DNA of 64,000 nucleotides, from NCBI GenBank assembly GCA_023410645.1, contig JAEYPQ010000040.1, positions 25,298 through 89,297 of the forward strand, in the 5' to 3' direction. Every line of letters starts with the position of its first letter. The first letter of the stretch is position 1. This DNA is from Bacillota bacterium (GTDB lineage Bacteria > Bacillota > Clostridia > TANB77 > CAG-465). Positions 17,612 to 26,471 of this stretch are shown here, in pieces. A model generated the notes under the pieces. The model was not told where the DNA came from and did not search any database. It saw only the letters and a program-made list of their open reading frames with translations. A program made the position numbers and the translations under genes.

Positions 17612-18235
17612 ATGTATGAGAATGTACGGAATTTAAAGTTCGAATTTGATAGTATTATTTCTGAATATGAAAAACCTTACTTAGATATTAGGAAAAAAGT
17701 TTCAGAATTTATAGGATCTTCAATTTTAGATATTGAAGTAAGAAAAGATGTAAGGGAAATATTAATTGATCTTTATCGTAAAGATTTACTTGATATTGTA
17801 GTTGAGGTCTTATGCTCTAAAAGGTACTTAGAATCACCATTTACCCAAAAACCAGAAATTTTTTTGTATGAAATTGCAAAGCAAAGTAAATTTAACAGAG
17901 TAGATTTGCAGACTAAATACTTAAGGAAACGTGATTCAATTTCAAGAGTAATAGGAATATATAATACTTATTTACTTGAGATAATAATCGAGTTTCAAAT
18001 ACTTGTCATTAATATGAAAGAAAATGATTATCCTAAGTTATTAAGAATATTAAAATCAATTAAAGAACTAAGATATGTGCAGCCTTTTTTAGATTTACAC
18101 GTATATGAATTATGTCCACTAAAGTTTGATTCTTTAATCCAATTAACTGAAAGTATTTTAAATTGCAAGGATAGATTAACTGAAACAGATATAATTGCAG
18201 CAATTGAAACGAAGATAGAAGAATTATGTGATTAA
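17612..18235 (+). CDS. Hypothetical helical protein downstream of uvrB
   Basis: 207 residues, not recognised. The sequence looks almost wholly alpha-helical, with a charged N-terminal half ('RKDVREILIDLYRKD') and a more hydrophobic middle ('YNTYLLEIIIEFQILVINMK'). There is no signal peptide, no clear transmembrane helix and no catalytic motif. aaaggag ribosome binding site. No hairpin separates it from uvrB 115 bases upstream, while a terminator follows it, so co-transcription with uvrB is possible. Confidence 0.6.
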   Translation: MYENVRNLKFEFDSIISEYEKPYLDIRKKVSEFIGSSILDIEVRKDVREILIDLYRKDLLDIVVEVLCSKRYLESPFTQKPEIFLYEIAKQSKFNRVDLQTKYLRKRDSISRVIGIYNTYLLEIIIEFQILVINMKENDYPKLLRILKSIKELRYVQPFLDLHVYELCPLKFDSLIQLTESILNCKDRLTETDIIAAIETKIEELCD

Positions 18236-18266
18236 ATTAATATTAGGTTATCTTGTATAAAAACTT

Positions 18267-18297
18267 AGACACAGTGTAAAATCTGTGTCTTTTTTGT
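18267..18297 (+). terminator. Rho-independent terminator
   Basis: 8-bp stem agacacag (18267-18274) / ctgtgtct (18283-18290), then tttttg. Confidence 0.85.
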
Positions 18298-18404
18298 TTT
18301 AAAAATATTACATTTATTAAAAATTACGTAATCAAAATGTAATATTTTTTATACTCGTGAATATATAATAATATAACATTAGATAAAATATAGAGGTGAA
18401 AGAA

Positions 18405-18686
18405 ATGGAAGATAAAAAAAAGGTAGTAACAAATCAAAACATTATAATGGAAAATAGAGAAAAAATAACAGTAACAGGTGTAATTGATATACACAGTTTT
18501 GATGATGAATTGGTCCTTGCACAAACTGATTTAGGTATTTTAACAATTAAAGGTGACGATTTAAAGATGAATAAATTGAATTTAGACAACAATGAATTGA
18601 TTGTTGAAGGGCAAATAATGGCAGTGGCATACAGTGATATAGCAGGCAATAAAAAAAATGGATTTATGAATAAGTTATTCAAATAG
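18405..18686 (+). CDS. yabP: Sporulation protein YabP
   Basis: 93 residues in the YabP/YqfC family: 'NREKITVTGVIDIHSFDDE', 'LAQTDLGILTIKGDDLKMNKL', 'LIVEGQIMAVAYSD'. YabP is a mother-cell sporulation protein required for spore coat or cortex formation in Bacillus. The start is ATG 18405, with gaggtg at 18393-18398. The order yabP-yabQ-divIC matches the well-conserved Bacillota cluster, and it identifies the host as an endospore former. Confidence 0.92.
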   Translation: MEDKKKVVTNQNIIMENREKITVTGVIDIHSFDDELVLAQTDLGILTIKGDDLKMNKLNLDNNELIVEGQIMAVAYSDIAGNKKNGFMNKLFK

Positions 18687-18701
18687 AAAGAAAAGGGATA
18701 T

Positions 18702-19226
18702 ATGTATATTTCAAATGAATTATTTACTTTCTCTAAATTCGTAATTATAGGTATTATTATTTCAATTATATTTGATTTTTTTAGAGCATATAGAAAAACA
18801 AAAAAGGTCAGTAATACTGTCGTAATAATTCAAGATATAATATATTTCATTATTGCGACAATTATAGTAACACTTAGCATAATATTTTTCTTAGATTCGG
18901 TTATAAGACTATATATTTTTGTAGCCATAATTATTGGTTGTTTAATATATTTGTCTTTTTTCAGCAAGTATATTATGAAATTTTACATTAATTCAATTAA
19001 AACTTTTAAGGCGGCTATCGACTTATTTTTTACTCCAATAAGGCTGTTTATGCAGTTTATTCATATAATTTATAATTTTTTGGAAAAATATATAAAAAAA
19101 TGTTGCAAAATGATAAAAAATATGGTATTGTATTTATACAAACGCATAGTTCACGGGTTAAAGAAGATTAGGATAAAGAAAAAAAAGAATACAAAAGAGG
19201 GTTCAAAAGATGAAAAAAGTGCATAA
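18702..19226 (+). CDS. yabQ: Spore cortex biosynthesis protein YabQ
   Basis: 174 residues with four hydrophobic segments in the first ~110 residues and a basic C-terminal tail. Motif 'FDFFRAYRK' and the position after yabP identify YabQ, a forespore-surrounding membrane protein needed for cortex formation. A weak ribosome binding site (aaaggg) precedes. Its 3' end overlaps the following divIC-like gene by 17 bases. Confidence 0.9.
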   Translation: MYISNELFTFSKFVIIGIIISIIFDFFRAYRKTKKVSNTVVIIQDIIYFIIATIIVTLSIIFFLDSVIRLYIFVAIIIGCLIYLSFFSKYIMKFYINSIKTFKAAIDLFFTPIRLFMQFIHIIYNFLEKYIKKCCKMIKNMVLYLYKRIVHGLKKIRIKKKKNTKEGSKDEKSA

Positions 19227-19515
19227 TGTTGCTATTAAAAATAATGATAAAAGAAATGGATTAATCAAAGTAGCTTCTTTATTTTTTGTTGTATATTTTA
19301 TATATACTATGGTTAATCAACAAATTCAAATTAATAAATATAATTCACAAATACAGATGTATTCTTCAGATATTGAGTCTAAGCAAAAATTAGTGGAATA
19401 TTACAAGAATCAGAAAAATAATATTCAAAGTGATCAGTACATAGAATCAGTTGCAAGAGATATTCTTGGATATGTAAAACCATATGAGAAAATTTTTGTG
19501 GATGTTAATAGATAA
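19210..19515 (+). CDS. divIC: Septum formation initiator (DivIC/FtsB-like)
   Basis: 101 residues: a short cytoplasmic N-terminus, one membrane helix ('VASLFFVVYFIYTMV'), then a coiled-coil of about 40 residues and a 'YVKPYEKIF' end with 'ARDILGYVKP' typical of DivIC/FtsB proteins ('AR..LG.V.PGE'). It acts with FtsL and DivIB in the divisome. Overlaps the end of yabQ, which supports translational coupling. A terminator follows. Confidence 0.88.
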   Translation: MKKVHNVAIKNNDKRNGLIKVASLFFVVYFIYTMVNQQIQINKYNSQIQMYSSDIESKQKLVEYYKNQKNNIQSDQYIESVARDILGYVKPYEKIFVDVNR

Positions 19516-19528
19516 ATATTAGTATATG

Positions 19529-19557
19529 AAATGGTACGTAAAGTATCATTTTTTTTG
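19529..19557 (+). terminator. Rho-independent terminator after divIC
   Basis: Stem aaatggtac (19529-19537) / gtatcattt (19543-19551) with one G-U pair, then a run of eight T. Confidence 0.85.
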
Positions 19558-19565
19558 TTTTTTTG

Positions 19566-19594
19566 TTGCATAATTCTTTTATTTATGATATAAG
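19566..19594 (+). promoter_or_regulatory. Promoter of natAB
   Basis: TTGCAT (19566-19571), 17-base spacer ending TGA, TATAAG (19589-19594). Confidence 0.6.
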
Positions 19595-19638
19595 TTTGCT
19601 ATGAAAAACATAATGTATTATGATAGAAGGGAGTTAGT

Positions 19639-20370
19639 ATGATTAGTGTTAAAAATCTTACAAAAAAATTTGATAGCTTTGCTGCTGTTGATAATTTAAA
19701 TTTAGACATAAATGATGGTGAAGTTTTTGGGTTACTTGGTGAAAATGGCGCTGGTAAAACAACAACTTTGAGAATGCTTGCAACTATGTTAAAACCAACT
19801 TTTGGTACAGTATTAGTTAATAATTTTGATACTGTTAAAGATGATGAAAAAGTAAGAGAGAATATTGGAATATTATTTGGAGGAGAAACTGGTCTTTATG
19901 ATAGGCTTACTGCAAGAGAAAATATTGAGTATTTTGGCGACTTATATGATATGCCAAAAGATGAATTAAATAAATCAATAAATAAGGTTTCAAAAATACT
20001 TGATATGGATGAGTATATAGATAAAAGAGTTGGAAAATTCTCTAAAGGTATGAAACAAAAAACAGCTTTTGCAAGAGCAACAATTCATAATCCAAAGATA
20101 TTATTACTTGATGAACCTACATCTGGACTTGACGTTACTGCTGCAAGACAAGTTCATGATTTTATAAAAGCTTGTAAAGATGAAGGCAGAACTGTAATTT
20201 TTTCTTCACATTCCATGGAAGAAGTTGAAAAACTTTGTGATAGAGTAGCAATAATACATAAAGGAAAGTTATTAGAAGTAGGAACTTTATCAGAATTAAA
20301 AGAAAAATATAATGATGATAATCTATCTAATATATTTACTAAACTAATAGAAGATGGAGGAGAAAAGTAA
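19639..20370 (+). CDS. natA: ABC transporter ATP-binding protein, NatA-like
   Basis: 243 residues with Walker A 'GENGAGKTT', signature 'FSKGMKQKTA', Walker B 'ILLLDEPTSGLDV' and H-loop 'FSSHSMEE'. 'NIGILFGGETGLYDRLT' is typical of NatA, the ATPase of the NatAB sodium-efflux pump of Bacillus. A second ABC ATPase of this window (3516) differs in this region. Stop and the next start overlap by one base (taatg), so the pair is translationally coupled. Sodium specificity is inferred from NatB-like context. Confidence 0.88.
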   Translation: MISVKNLTKKFDSFAAVDNLNLDINDGEVFGLLGENGAGKTTTLRMLATMLKPTFGTVLVNNFDTVKDDEKVRENIGILFGGETGLYDRLTARENIEYFGDLYDMPKDELNKSINKVSKILDMDEYIDKRVGKFSKGMKQKTAFARATIHNPKILLLDEPTSGLDVTAARQVHDFIKACKDEGRTVIFSSHSMEEVEKLCDRVAIIHKGKLLEVGTLSELKEKYNDDNLSNIFTKLIEDGGEK

Positions 20371-21617
20371 TGAATTTTAGGCATATAGTTATAGTTTTTA
20401 AAAAAGAAATGAAGGATTGCTTTAGAGATAAGAAATCTGTAATTAGTAATATTTTATTACCACTTATATTAATACCAGCTATATATTTCCTTATGAATAT
20501 GATGATTAAAGGAAATACCAAAGAAATACAAGAAAATATGAAAATTGGTATTGTATATCAAAAAGATATATCAAAAGCTGAGGCCTTTACAAAAGATAGT
20601 ATTGTTGGTCAAGATAAGGCTGAAATAATTACCTATACTACTGAAGAGCAAGCCACTGAAAGTTTAATGAATGGTAATTTAAATTGTGTAATAATATATT
20701 CAGATGAATTTTTTAATAATATAGAAAAAAATATTATATCAAATGTAAAATTAAAATATGATTCAACTAGAAATACTTCACAACTTGGTATGCAAATTAT
20801 AAGTTCAAAATTAAGTACACTTAACACAAATCTTGCTCAAAAACGTCTAGAAGAACTAAATATACCAAAAGATGTATTATCTCTAATCGCAATTAATGTT
20901 GAAGATGCATATGTTCCAGTTACAGATAATTCTTCAAATGGAGCAAATGAAATTTTAATTGTTATACTTCCAATGTACCTTGCAACTGTAATTGTTTCTT
21001 CAGGTATGCCACTTGCACTTGATTTGTTTGCAGGTGAGAGAGAAAGAAATACATTTGAAGCATTATTTTCAACAAAGGCAAACAGACTTTCCATACTTAT
21101 AGGAAAATATATATCTGTACTGGTATTTTCGATAATATCAATATTTACGTCATTCATTGGTCTAATACTTGGAATAGCATTAAATCCAGAGATGTTTACA
21201 AATAATGTTGAAAATTTTAATGTATTTTCGCTACTTTCATCAATGAATATTCCTATCTCAGCATTGTTACTTGTATTGCTTTCATCAATAACTCTTGCAA
21301 TAGTATTTGGTGGAATACAAATAGCTATAAGTACATATTCAAAGAGCTTAAAAGGTGCACAGACATACTTATCATACTTAGTATTTGTAGGAATGGTACC
21401 AGGTTTTATGTCTATGAGCATGGGAGCTGGAGATATGCAAAATTTTATGGCATTTATTCCAGTATTTAATACAATAGCTTCAATTAAGATGGTGCTTAGT
21501 GGAATAATTAATTATGGTTTCTTAATATGGGGAGTAGTAACAAATTTAGTATTCTCTGGTTTAATATCAGCATGGGTAATCAAAATGTTTAATAAAGAAA
21601 AAATTATAATTAGATAA
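20370..21617 (+). CDS. natB: ABC transporter permease, NatB-like
   Basis: 415 residues. One N-terminal membrane helix (residues ~25-45), a large extracytoplasmic domain of about 140 residues, then five helices in the C-terminal half. 'FRDKKSVISNILLPLILIP' and 'DLFAGERERNTFEALFSTK' are characteristic of NatB/ABC-2 sodium efflux permeases. It overlaps natA by one base. A strong bidirectional terminator follows. Confidence 0.87.
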   Translation: MNFRHIVIVFKKEMKDCFRDKKSVISNILLPLILIPAIYFLMNMMIKGNTKEIQENMKIGIVYQKDISKAEAFTKDSIVGQDKAEIITYTTEEQATESLMNGNLNCVIIYSDEFFNNIEKNIISNVKLKYDSTRNTSQLGMQIISSKLSTLNTNLAQKRLEELNIPKDVLSLIAINVEDAYVPVTDNSSNGANEILIVILPMYLATVIVSSGMPLALDLFAGERERNTFEALFSTKANRLSILIGKYISVLVFSIISIFTSFIGLILGIALNPEMFTNNVENFNVFSLLSSMNIPISALLLVLLSSITLAIVFGGIQIAISTYSKSLKGAQTYLSYLVFVGMVPGFMSMSMGAGDMQNFMAFIPVFNTIASIKMVLSGIINYGFLIWGVVTNLVFSGLISAWVIKMFNKEKIIIR

Positions 21618-21629
21618 AAATTTGATACA

Positions 21630-21675
21630 AAAAATAACTTAAAAAGGTGCTAATCATCCTTTTTAAGTTATTTTT
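21630..21675. terminator. Bidirectional terminator overlapping the VanW gene stop
   Basis: 18-base arms (21630-21647 and 21658-21675) pair almost perfectly with a 10-base loop and A/T runs on both sides. The stop codon of the minus-strand gene (21663-21665) lies inside the right arm. Confidence 0.9.
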
Positions 21676-22409
21676 ATAAATTTTATTGTTACGTTTTGAT
21701 TATCATTTGTAGCAAGTATTTTTATATCACCATCTGTATTGTTTTTAAACTTCAAGTCAAGAGAACCATAAAATACAGTAGCATCTTTATCTTTTGGCAC
21801 GTAATATACTCTTCTACTATGTGGATGTCTTTCTGTTATCTCTAAACCTGCAATTAATGCTGCATTATATACAGTACTACTAATTTGACACATACCACCA
21901 CCAAAAACTTTTATTTTATCTCCTTCAGAGTCAAATCCTACAGCTTCTTTATATCCTTGTTCTTCTCCCATTGGTCCAATAGTATTATTAAATGAAAATT
22001 CTTCACCTTTTTTTATTATTGCATTGTTTAATTTCGAATCTGCTAAAGTTATATTGTGCACTCTATTTGCATCCTTATCATAAAGTGTAGAAGTAAATGA
22101 AGCTATTTCAGTTTCAACAGGAGTCTTTACTGGGACTTTATTGGGGTCTACATTCATATTATTTTTTTCATCTTCTGTTATATCTCCAGAAGTAGATGAG
22201 TTTGAATTATTTCCAGAAGAATTTGAATTGTTTTCTGAAGAATTGGGTATATTATTTGATGTATTATTTGTTTCAGATTTTCCTATTAAGTTGCTTGAAA
22301 TATTACTATTTGAAACAAAAACAGAATATACGACAAAGAAAATTGAAGCAATTATAACAATAGAGACAATAATTAATAAAATTTTTTCACTATTATCTTC
22401 TTTTTTCAT
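21663..22409 (-). CDS. VanW-family protein
   Basis: 248 residues. N-terminal single membrane helix ('ILLIIVSIVIIASIFFVVYSV'), a Ser/Asn-rich linker of ~50 residues, then the VanW domain: 'GEEFSFNNTIGP', 'VFGGGMCQISSTVYNAAL', 'ITERHPHSRRVYYVP', 'DLKFKNNTDGDIKI'. VanW occurs in some vancomycin-resistance clusters but most homologues are general envelope proteins of unknown role. It faces outward, anchored by its N-terminus. Gene ends inside the shared terminator. Confidence 0.9.
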   Translation of the reverse strand: MKKEDNSEKILLIIVSIVIIASIFFVVYSVFVSNSNISSNLIGKSETNNTSNNIPNSSENNSNSSGNNSNSSTSGDITEDEKNNMNVDPNKVPVKTPVETEIASFTSTLYDKDANRVHNITLADSKLNNAIIKKGEEFSFNNTIGPMGEEQGYKEAVGFDSEGDKIKVFGGGMCQISSTVYNAALIAGLEITERHPHSRRVYYVPKDKDATVFYGSLDLKFKNNTDGDIKILATNDNQNVTIKFIKIT

Positions 22410-22500
22410 AAATGTTCTCCTTATATAAACATTATATATAATATATTTTGTGTAAATAAAAATAAAATATGTAATTTTAGAATTTGAAAAAAATGGTTTT

Positions 22501-22538
22501 AAAAAAACTGTTTAAATATTAAATAAAAATATTTAAAC
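22501..22538 (-). terminator. Terminator of asnB
   Basis: 11-bp stem (22510-22520 with 22528-22538), followed on the minus strand by a run of seven T (plus strand 22501-22507). Confidence 0.85.
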
Positions 22539-22567
22539 AATTTTTTAAATTTTAATTATGTAAAAAT

Positions 22568-24427
22568 TTATAATTCAAGTTTTATATTGTATAATTCAAG
22601 CCACTTTTCAATTTGTATCAAAAATGCAAGTGTTTGAGGATATGTCATAAGTTGACCAAATAGATTTTCAGTTAAATTTTCTCCATGTATATTAATTAAG
22701 TCTCTCACAAAATTTTCATTTATTATTTCATGTATTTTTGAATTTTTATTATCTAATATACTTAACATTCTTTCTTCAACCAATTTTAAATATTTTGGAT
22801 CATAAGTCTTTGGAAATGGAGATTTCTTTCTATATATAACATCTTGTGGAAGCTCATTTTCAAAAGCTTTTCTAAGTAGATATTTTTCAACGGGTTCGTT
22901 ATTTTTTGAAAGACCAAGTTTCATTCTTGCAGGCAAATTATATACATAATCGAAAATTCTATGATCTGCATATGGAACTCTAACTTCTAAAGAGTTAGCC
23001 ATAGACATTCTATCAGTACGTTCAACAAGAGTATTCATAAACCATTTAACAGTGAGATAATTTATATTTCTAAATCTATTTTCAAACTCATCATTTGAGT
23101 TTAAATGGGTTACATTTTTTAAAGTTTCTTGTCTTGCACTTTCAACATATTCTCTTAGTTCATTACTTTTAAGAATACCCTCTTTTATAAGATTATCTCT
23201 TAGATTTTCAGATAATGCCCATGGAAATCCATTGTGTGAGACAAGATGCTCTCTATAAAACCAAGGATATCCACCAAAAATTTCATCAGAGCATTCTCCA
23301 GAAAGACATACTTTAAATCCATTTTCATTTATTTTTTTGCAAAATGCAAACATAGAACTATCTATGTCAGCCATTCCTGGCATGTCACGAGCGATCATTG
23401 ATTCATCTAATAAATCAAATAAATATGTATTTTCAATTTGAATTGTTTTATGATTTGTTTTTAAGAAATCTTTCATTATTTTCACATAATCACTATCTTT
23501 TGTGAGTTGATATGAATTTGATTTGAAATCTTGATCATTGCCAACAAAGTCAATTGAAAATGTTACAATATTATCAATATTATCCTTTGCTACTTTTGTC
23601 AATATACTTGAATCAAGTCCACCAGATAGCATAGAACATATTCCAACATCAGATACGAGTTGTCTTTTGGCAGCATCATTTACAAGATAATGTATTTCTT
23701 CAATAGCTGTTTCCTCTGAATCCATGCATTCTCTTGTCTCTAAATCCCAGTATTTGTTTATGTCAAAAAAGCCATCTTTGTAAAATCCTGTGTATCCAGG
23801 TTTTATTTCTAAAATATTTTTAAAATATGTTTTCCCTGGACTGTGAGCAGGACCAAGTCCGATAAGTTCCATTAATCCCTGTTTGTCTAATGTCGGTTCA
23901 ACATCAGGATGAGCAAGTATTGCTTTTATTTCAGATCCAAATATTAAAGTTGTATCATCACCTCTACTAGAAATGGTATAAAATAAAGGCTTTATACCAA
24001 GTCGATCTCTTACAAAAAATAAAGATTTGTTATTTTTATCATATATTACAAAAGCAAATATACCATTTATGTATTCAACACATTTTTCACCGTATTCAAT
24101 ATAGCTTGTAAGTACTACCTCAGTATCACAACTAGTTGAAAAGCTATGTCCTTTAGAAATAAGTTCATCTCTAAGTTCTTTCGTATTATACATCTCACCA
24201 TTATATGCTATTGTATATTCATTTTCTTTAAAATTTTTGGTCATTGGCTGATGTCCAAGTGCCACGTCAATTATGCTAAGTCTTGCATGACCAATTGCAA
24301 CATTATCATTTACATATATATTTTGTGCATTAGGACCTCTTTTTTTTAATCTATTATTCATATTTTCTATAACTTTTTCATCTGTTATATCTTTTTCAAA
24401 ATTGACGTAACCACAAAAACCACACAT
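22568..24427 (-). CDS. asnB: Glutamine-hydrolysing asparagine synthetase
   Basis: 619 residues. The nucleophile Cys2 ('MCGFCGY') starts the class II glutaminase domain, which shows 'RLSIIDVALGHQPM', 'YNGEMYN' and 'SDTEVV' type motifs. The synthetase domain has the ATP pyrophosphatase loop 'SMLSGGLDSSILTKVA' and 'LSGECSDEIFGGYPW', ending 'EVRVPYADHRIFDYVY'. It converts aspartate to asparagine with glutamine and ATP. Full length for AsnB. aggtgat ribosome binding site. No GatCAB-related context here, although gatCAB is present at 54912. Confidence 0.95.
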   Translation of the reverse strand: MCGFCGYVNFEKDITDEKVIENMNNRLKKRGPNAQNIYVNDNVAIGHARLSIIDVALGHQPMTKNFKENEYTIAYNGEMYNTKELRDELISKGHSFSTSCDTEVVLTSYIEYGEKCVEYINGIFAFVIYDKNNKSLFFVRDRLGIKPLFYTISSRGDDTTLIFGSEIKAILAHPDVEPTLDKQGLMELIGLGPAHSPGKTYFKNILEIKPGYTGFYKDGFFDINKYWDLETRECMDSEETAIEEIHYLVNDAAKRQLVSDVGICSMLSGGLDSSILTKVAKDNIDNIVTFSIDFVGNDQDFKSNSYQLTKDSDYVKIMKDFLKTNHKTIQIENTYLFDLLDESMIARDMPGMADIDSSMFAFCKKINENGFKVCLSGECSDEIFGGYPWFYREHLVSHNGFPWALSENLRDNLIKEGILKSNELREYVESARQETLKNVTHLNSNDEFENRFRNINYLTVKWFMNTLVERTDRMSMANSLEVRVPYADHRIFDYVYNLPARMKLGLSKNNEPVEKYLLRKAFENELPQDVIYRKKSPFPKTYDPKYLKLVEERMLSILDNKNSKIHEIINENFVRDLINIHGENLTENLFGQLMTYPQTLAFLIQIEKWLELYNIKLEL

Positions 24428-24625
24428 AATATCACCTCATAAAATAAATTACTATAATTATATTATATTTAAAAATAACTGATATGATACTAAGCTTTTA
24501 ATAATAACTAGTAAAGTTACAAAAAATATGTGATATTATCATAAAATGTTGATATATGTCTTTTAATATTATATAATTTAAATAATAAATTCAAAATGAT
24601 TTTTGATATATTTTTGGGAGGATAT

Positions 24626-26284
24626 ATGAATAGAATTAAACAAAAGAAAGGAATTTCCTTAATAGTACTAATAATAACAATTATAGTTATTATAATTTTG
24701 GCCGGTGCAATAATTTTAAATTTAACAAAAAATAATCCGATTGAATCTGCCAGAAAAGCAAAATTTGCAAGTAATATTGATCAATATGAAAGTGAACTTT
24801 TTATATGGGAATCAGGGGAAACTACAAAAACTAATGGAGAATTTGATCCAAGAGATTTAAATGCCGATAAAGATGGAGGATCATATAAGGATTTAACAAT
24901 TCAAGATATAATAACTTCAATGAATGATAATGATGCAAATAATTTTGAAATACAAGATGGAAAACTTGTATATGTAAATGAAGATAATAAACAAGAATAT
25001 GAATGGGCAGATGAACTTGGAAAAACACCAGATTCAAATATTCCAACAGAACCAGAAAGAGTTGAATCCACTTCTGATTTATGGGAGTTTGATCCGACAA
25101 CTGGTACTATCATATCATACATAGGAGGTAGAACTGATAATCCATATGATAATAATATAGGAACTTTAGAAAGTATTACAATACCTAATTATGTGGATGG
25201 AGTAGCAGTAAAAAAATTGAGCAGAAGTACATTCAATAGTATACTGAAATTTGATATGACAGATGTAACATCCTTAAAAACAGTAATTATATCTGATGGA
25301 ATTGAAGAAATAGGAAACGGAGCATTTTATAATTGTCCTTCGATTACTAATGTAAAAATTCCTGATAGTGTTACAAAGATTGAATATAATGCCTTTGGAG
25401 GATGTATTAACTTGAAAGAAATAACTTTACCAAGTAATCTAGAAAATATTGGATATGCTGCATTTAGCGATTGTTCAAATCTAGAGAGTGTAAAAGTTTC
25501 AAATAAACAGTTAAATAGTGTTGTACCAGAAATTGTAGGTGGTGTAGATGAAAAAGCATTTACAAATTGTGAAAAGTTAGTAAGTGTTGTGCTACCTGAT
25601 AAATTGACAAGCATTGGCGATCATGCTTTTGCATATGCAACATCATTACAAAGTGTACATTTACCTAATAATACAATAAGTATAGACTATGCTGCTTTTG
25701 ATCAATGTAACGTATTATCAAATTTAACAATTCCTAGTAAAGTAACATCATTAAGCCAATATGCACTCACTGGTTGTTATGCTTTAAAAGATATAGTTTT
25801 AGCTAATGGTTTAGAAACAATAGGAGAGAATTGGTTTAGTAGTCTTTCTTATATAGAAAATGTTACAATACCTAATACAGTTAAAACTATAGAATATAAT
25901 GCATTTTATGCTTGTACTGGACTAAAAAATGTTATATTACCAGATAGTGTTACAACTATTGGAGATCAAGCATTTGCTAATTGTGGTGCATTAGAGAATA
26001 TAAAATTATCTAGTAATTTAATAAGCATTGGGAGTGGAACTTTTTTAGCTTGTAAACTTACATCAATAGAGTTACCAAATAAGTTAACAACAATTGGCTC
26101 AAATACTTTTTTAGGGTGTGAGCAATTAACAAGTATTACTATATCTAATAGTGTAACTTCAATTGGGGAAGGTGCATTTAATTATTGCACAAGACTTACA
26201 AGTATAACAATAAATAAACCAATTAATTCATTAACAGGTTCACCTTGGGGAGCACCAAGTGCAAATATAAGTTGGATTGGCTAA
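24626..26284 (+). CDS. Pilin-like secreted protein with BspA-type leucine-rich repeats
   Basis: 552 residues. The N-terminus 'KQKKGISLIVLIITIIVII' has a type IV prepilin-like cleavage site (G9) and a long hydrophobic helix, but the usual glutamate at mature position 5 is valine. A linker with 'WEFDPTTGTIISYIGG' leads into about a dozen ~23-residue LRR_5/BspA repeats ('IPDSVTKIEYNAFGGC', 'LPDSVTTIGDQAFANC', 'ISNSVTSIGEGAFNYC'). Such repeats mediate adhesion in other bacteria. Start chosen at 24626 with gggagg at 24615-24620; an upstream in-frame ATG lies 30 bases earlier. The protein is probably exposed at the surface or in a pilus-like fibre. Confidence 0.82.
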   Translation: MNRIKQKKGISLIVLIITIIVIIILAGAIILNLTKNNPIESARKAKFASNIDQYESELFIWESGETTKTNGEFDPRDLNADKDGGSYKDLTIQDIITSMNDNDANNFEIQDGKLVYVNEDNKQEYEWADELGKTPDSNIPTEPERVESTSDLWEFDPTTGTIISYIGGRTDNPYDNNIGTLESITIPNYVDGVAVKKLSRSTFNSILKFDMTDVTSLKTVIISDGIEEIGNGAFYNCPSITNVKIPDSVTKIEYNAFGGCINLKEITLPSNLENIGYAAFSDCSNLESVKVSNKQLNSVVPEIVGGVDEKAFTNCEKLVSVVLPDKLTSIGDHAFAYATSLQSVHLPNNTISIDYAAFDQCNVLSNLTIPSKVTSLSQYALTGCYALKDIVLANGLETIGENWFSSLSYIENVTIPNTVKTIEYNAFYACTGLKNVILPDSVTTIGDQAFANCGALENIKLSSNLISIGSGTFLACKLTSIELPNKLTTIGSNTFLGCEQLTSITISNSVTSIGEGAFNYCTRLTSITINKPINSLTGSPWGAPSANISWIG

Positions 26285-26310
26285 ATAATAAAGATTAAAA
26301 CTAATAATTG

Positions 26311-26353
26311 AATAGCCTAAGAATATATAATAGTATACTCTTAGGTTATTTTA
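26311..26353 (+). terminator. Terminator after the LRR protein
   Basis: 12-bp stem aatagcctaaga (26311-26322) / tcttaggttatt (26339-26350) with one G-U pair, then tttta. Confidence 0.75.
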
Positions 26354-26376
26354 TATAAATTTAATAATGATTGTAA

Positions 26377-26421
26377 CTCTACTAATAGTGGAGTTATATA
26401 TTCTACTATTAATGGGTGGAA
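26377..26421. promoter_or_regulatory. Two related imperfect palindromes ahead of the XRE gene
   Basis: Site 1 (26377-26393, ctctactaatagtggag) and site 2 (26401-26421, outer arms ttctac and gtggaa) share a CTACTA / TGG pattern. They sit 50-95 bases before the start of the XRE regulator, so they may be its autoregulatory operators. Confidence 0.4.
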
Positions 26422-26471
26422 TATTTTAATACAAAATGTTATTATATATCTATGAAAGGATGTGTCTTCTT

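Noticed and set aside
20837..21421. 194-codon minus-strand frame within natB
   Set aside because: It is a shadow of the natB coding strand, has no ribosome binding site and encodes no recognisable domain.
21663..22409. Vancomycin-resistance cluster made of VanW, VanR/S and VanY
   Set aside because: VanH/VanA/VanX homologues are absent and the VanW gene is 18 kb from the others; VanW and VanY families are widespread outside resistance clusters.
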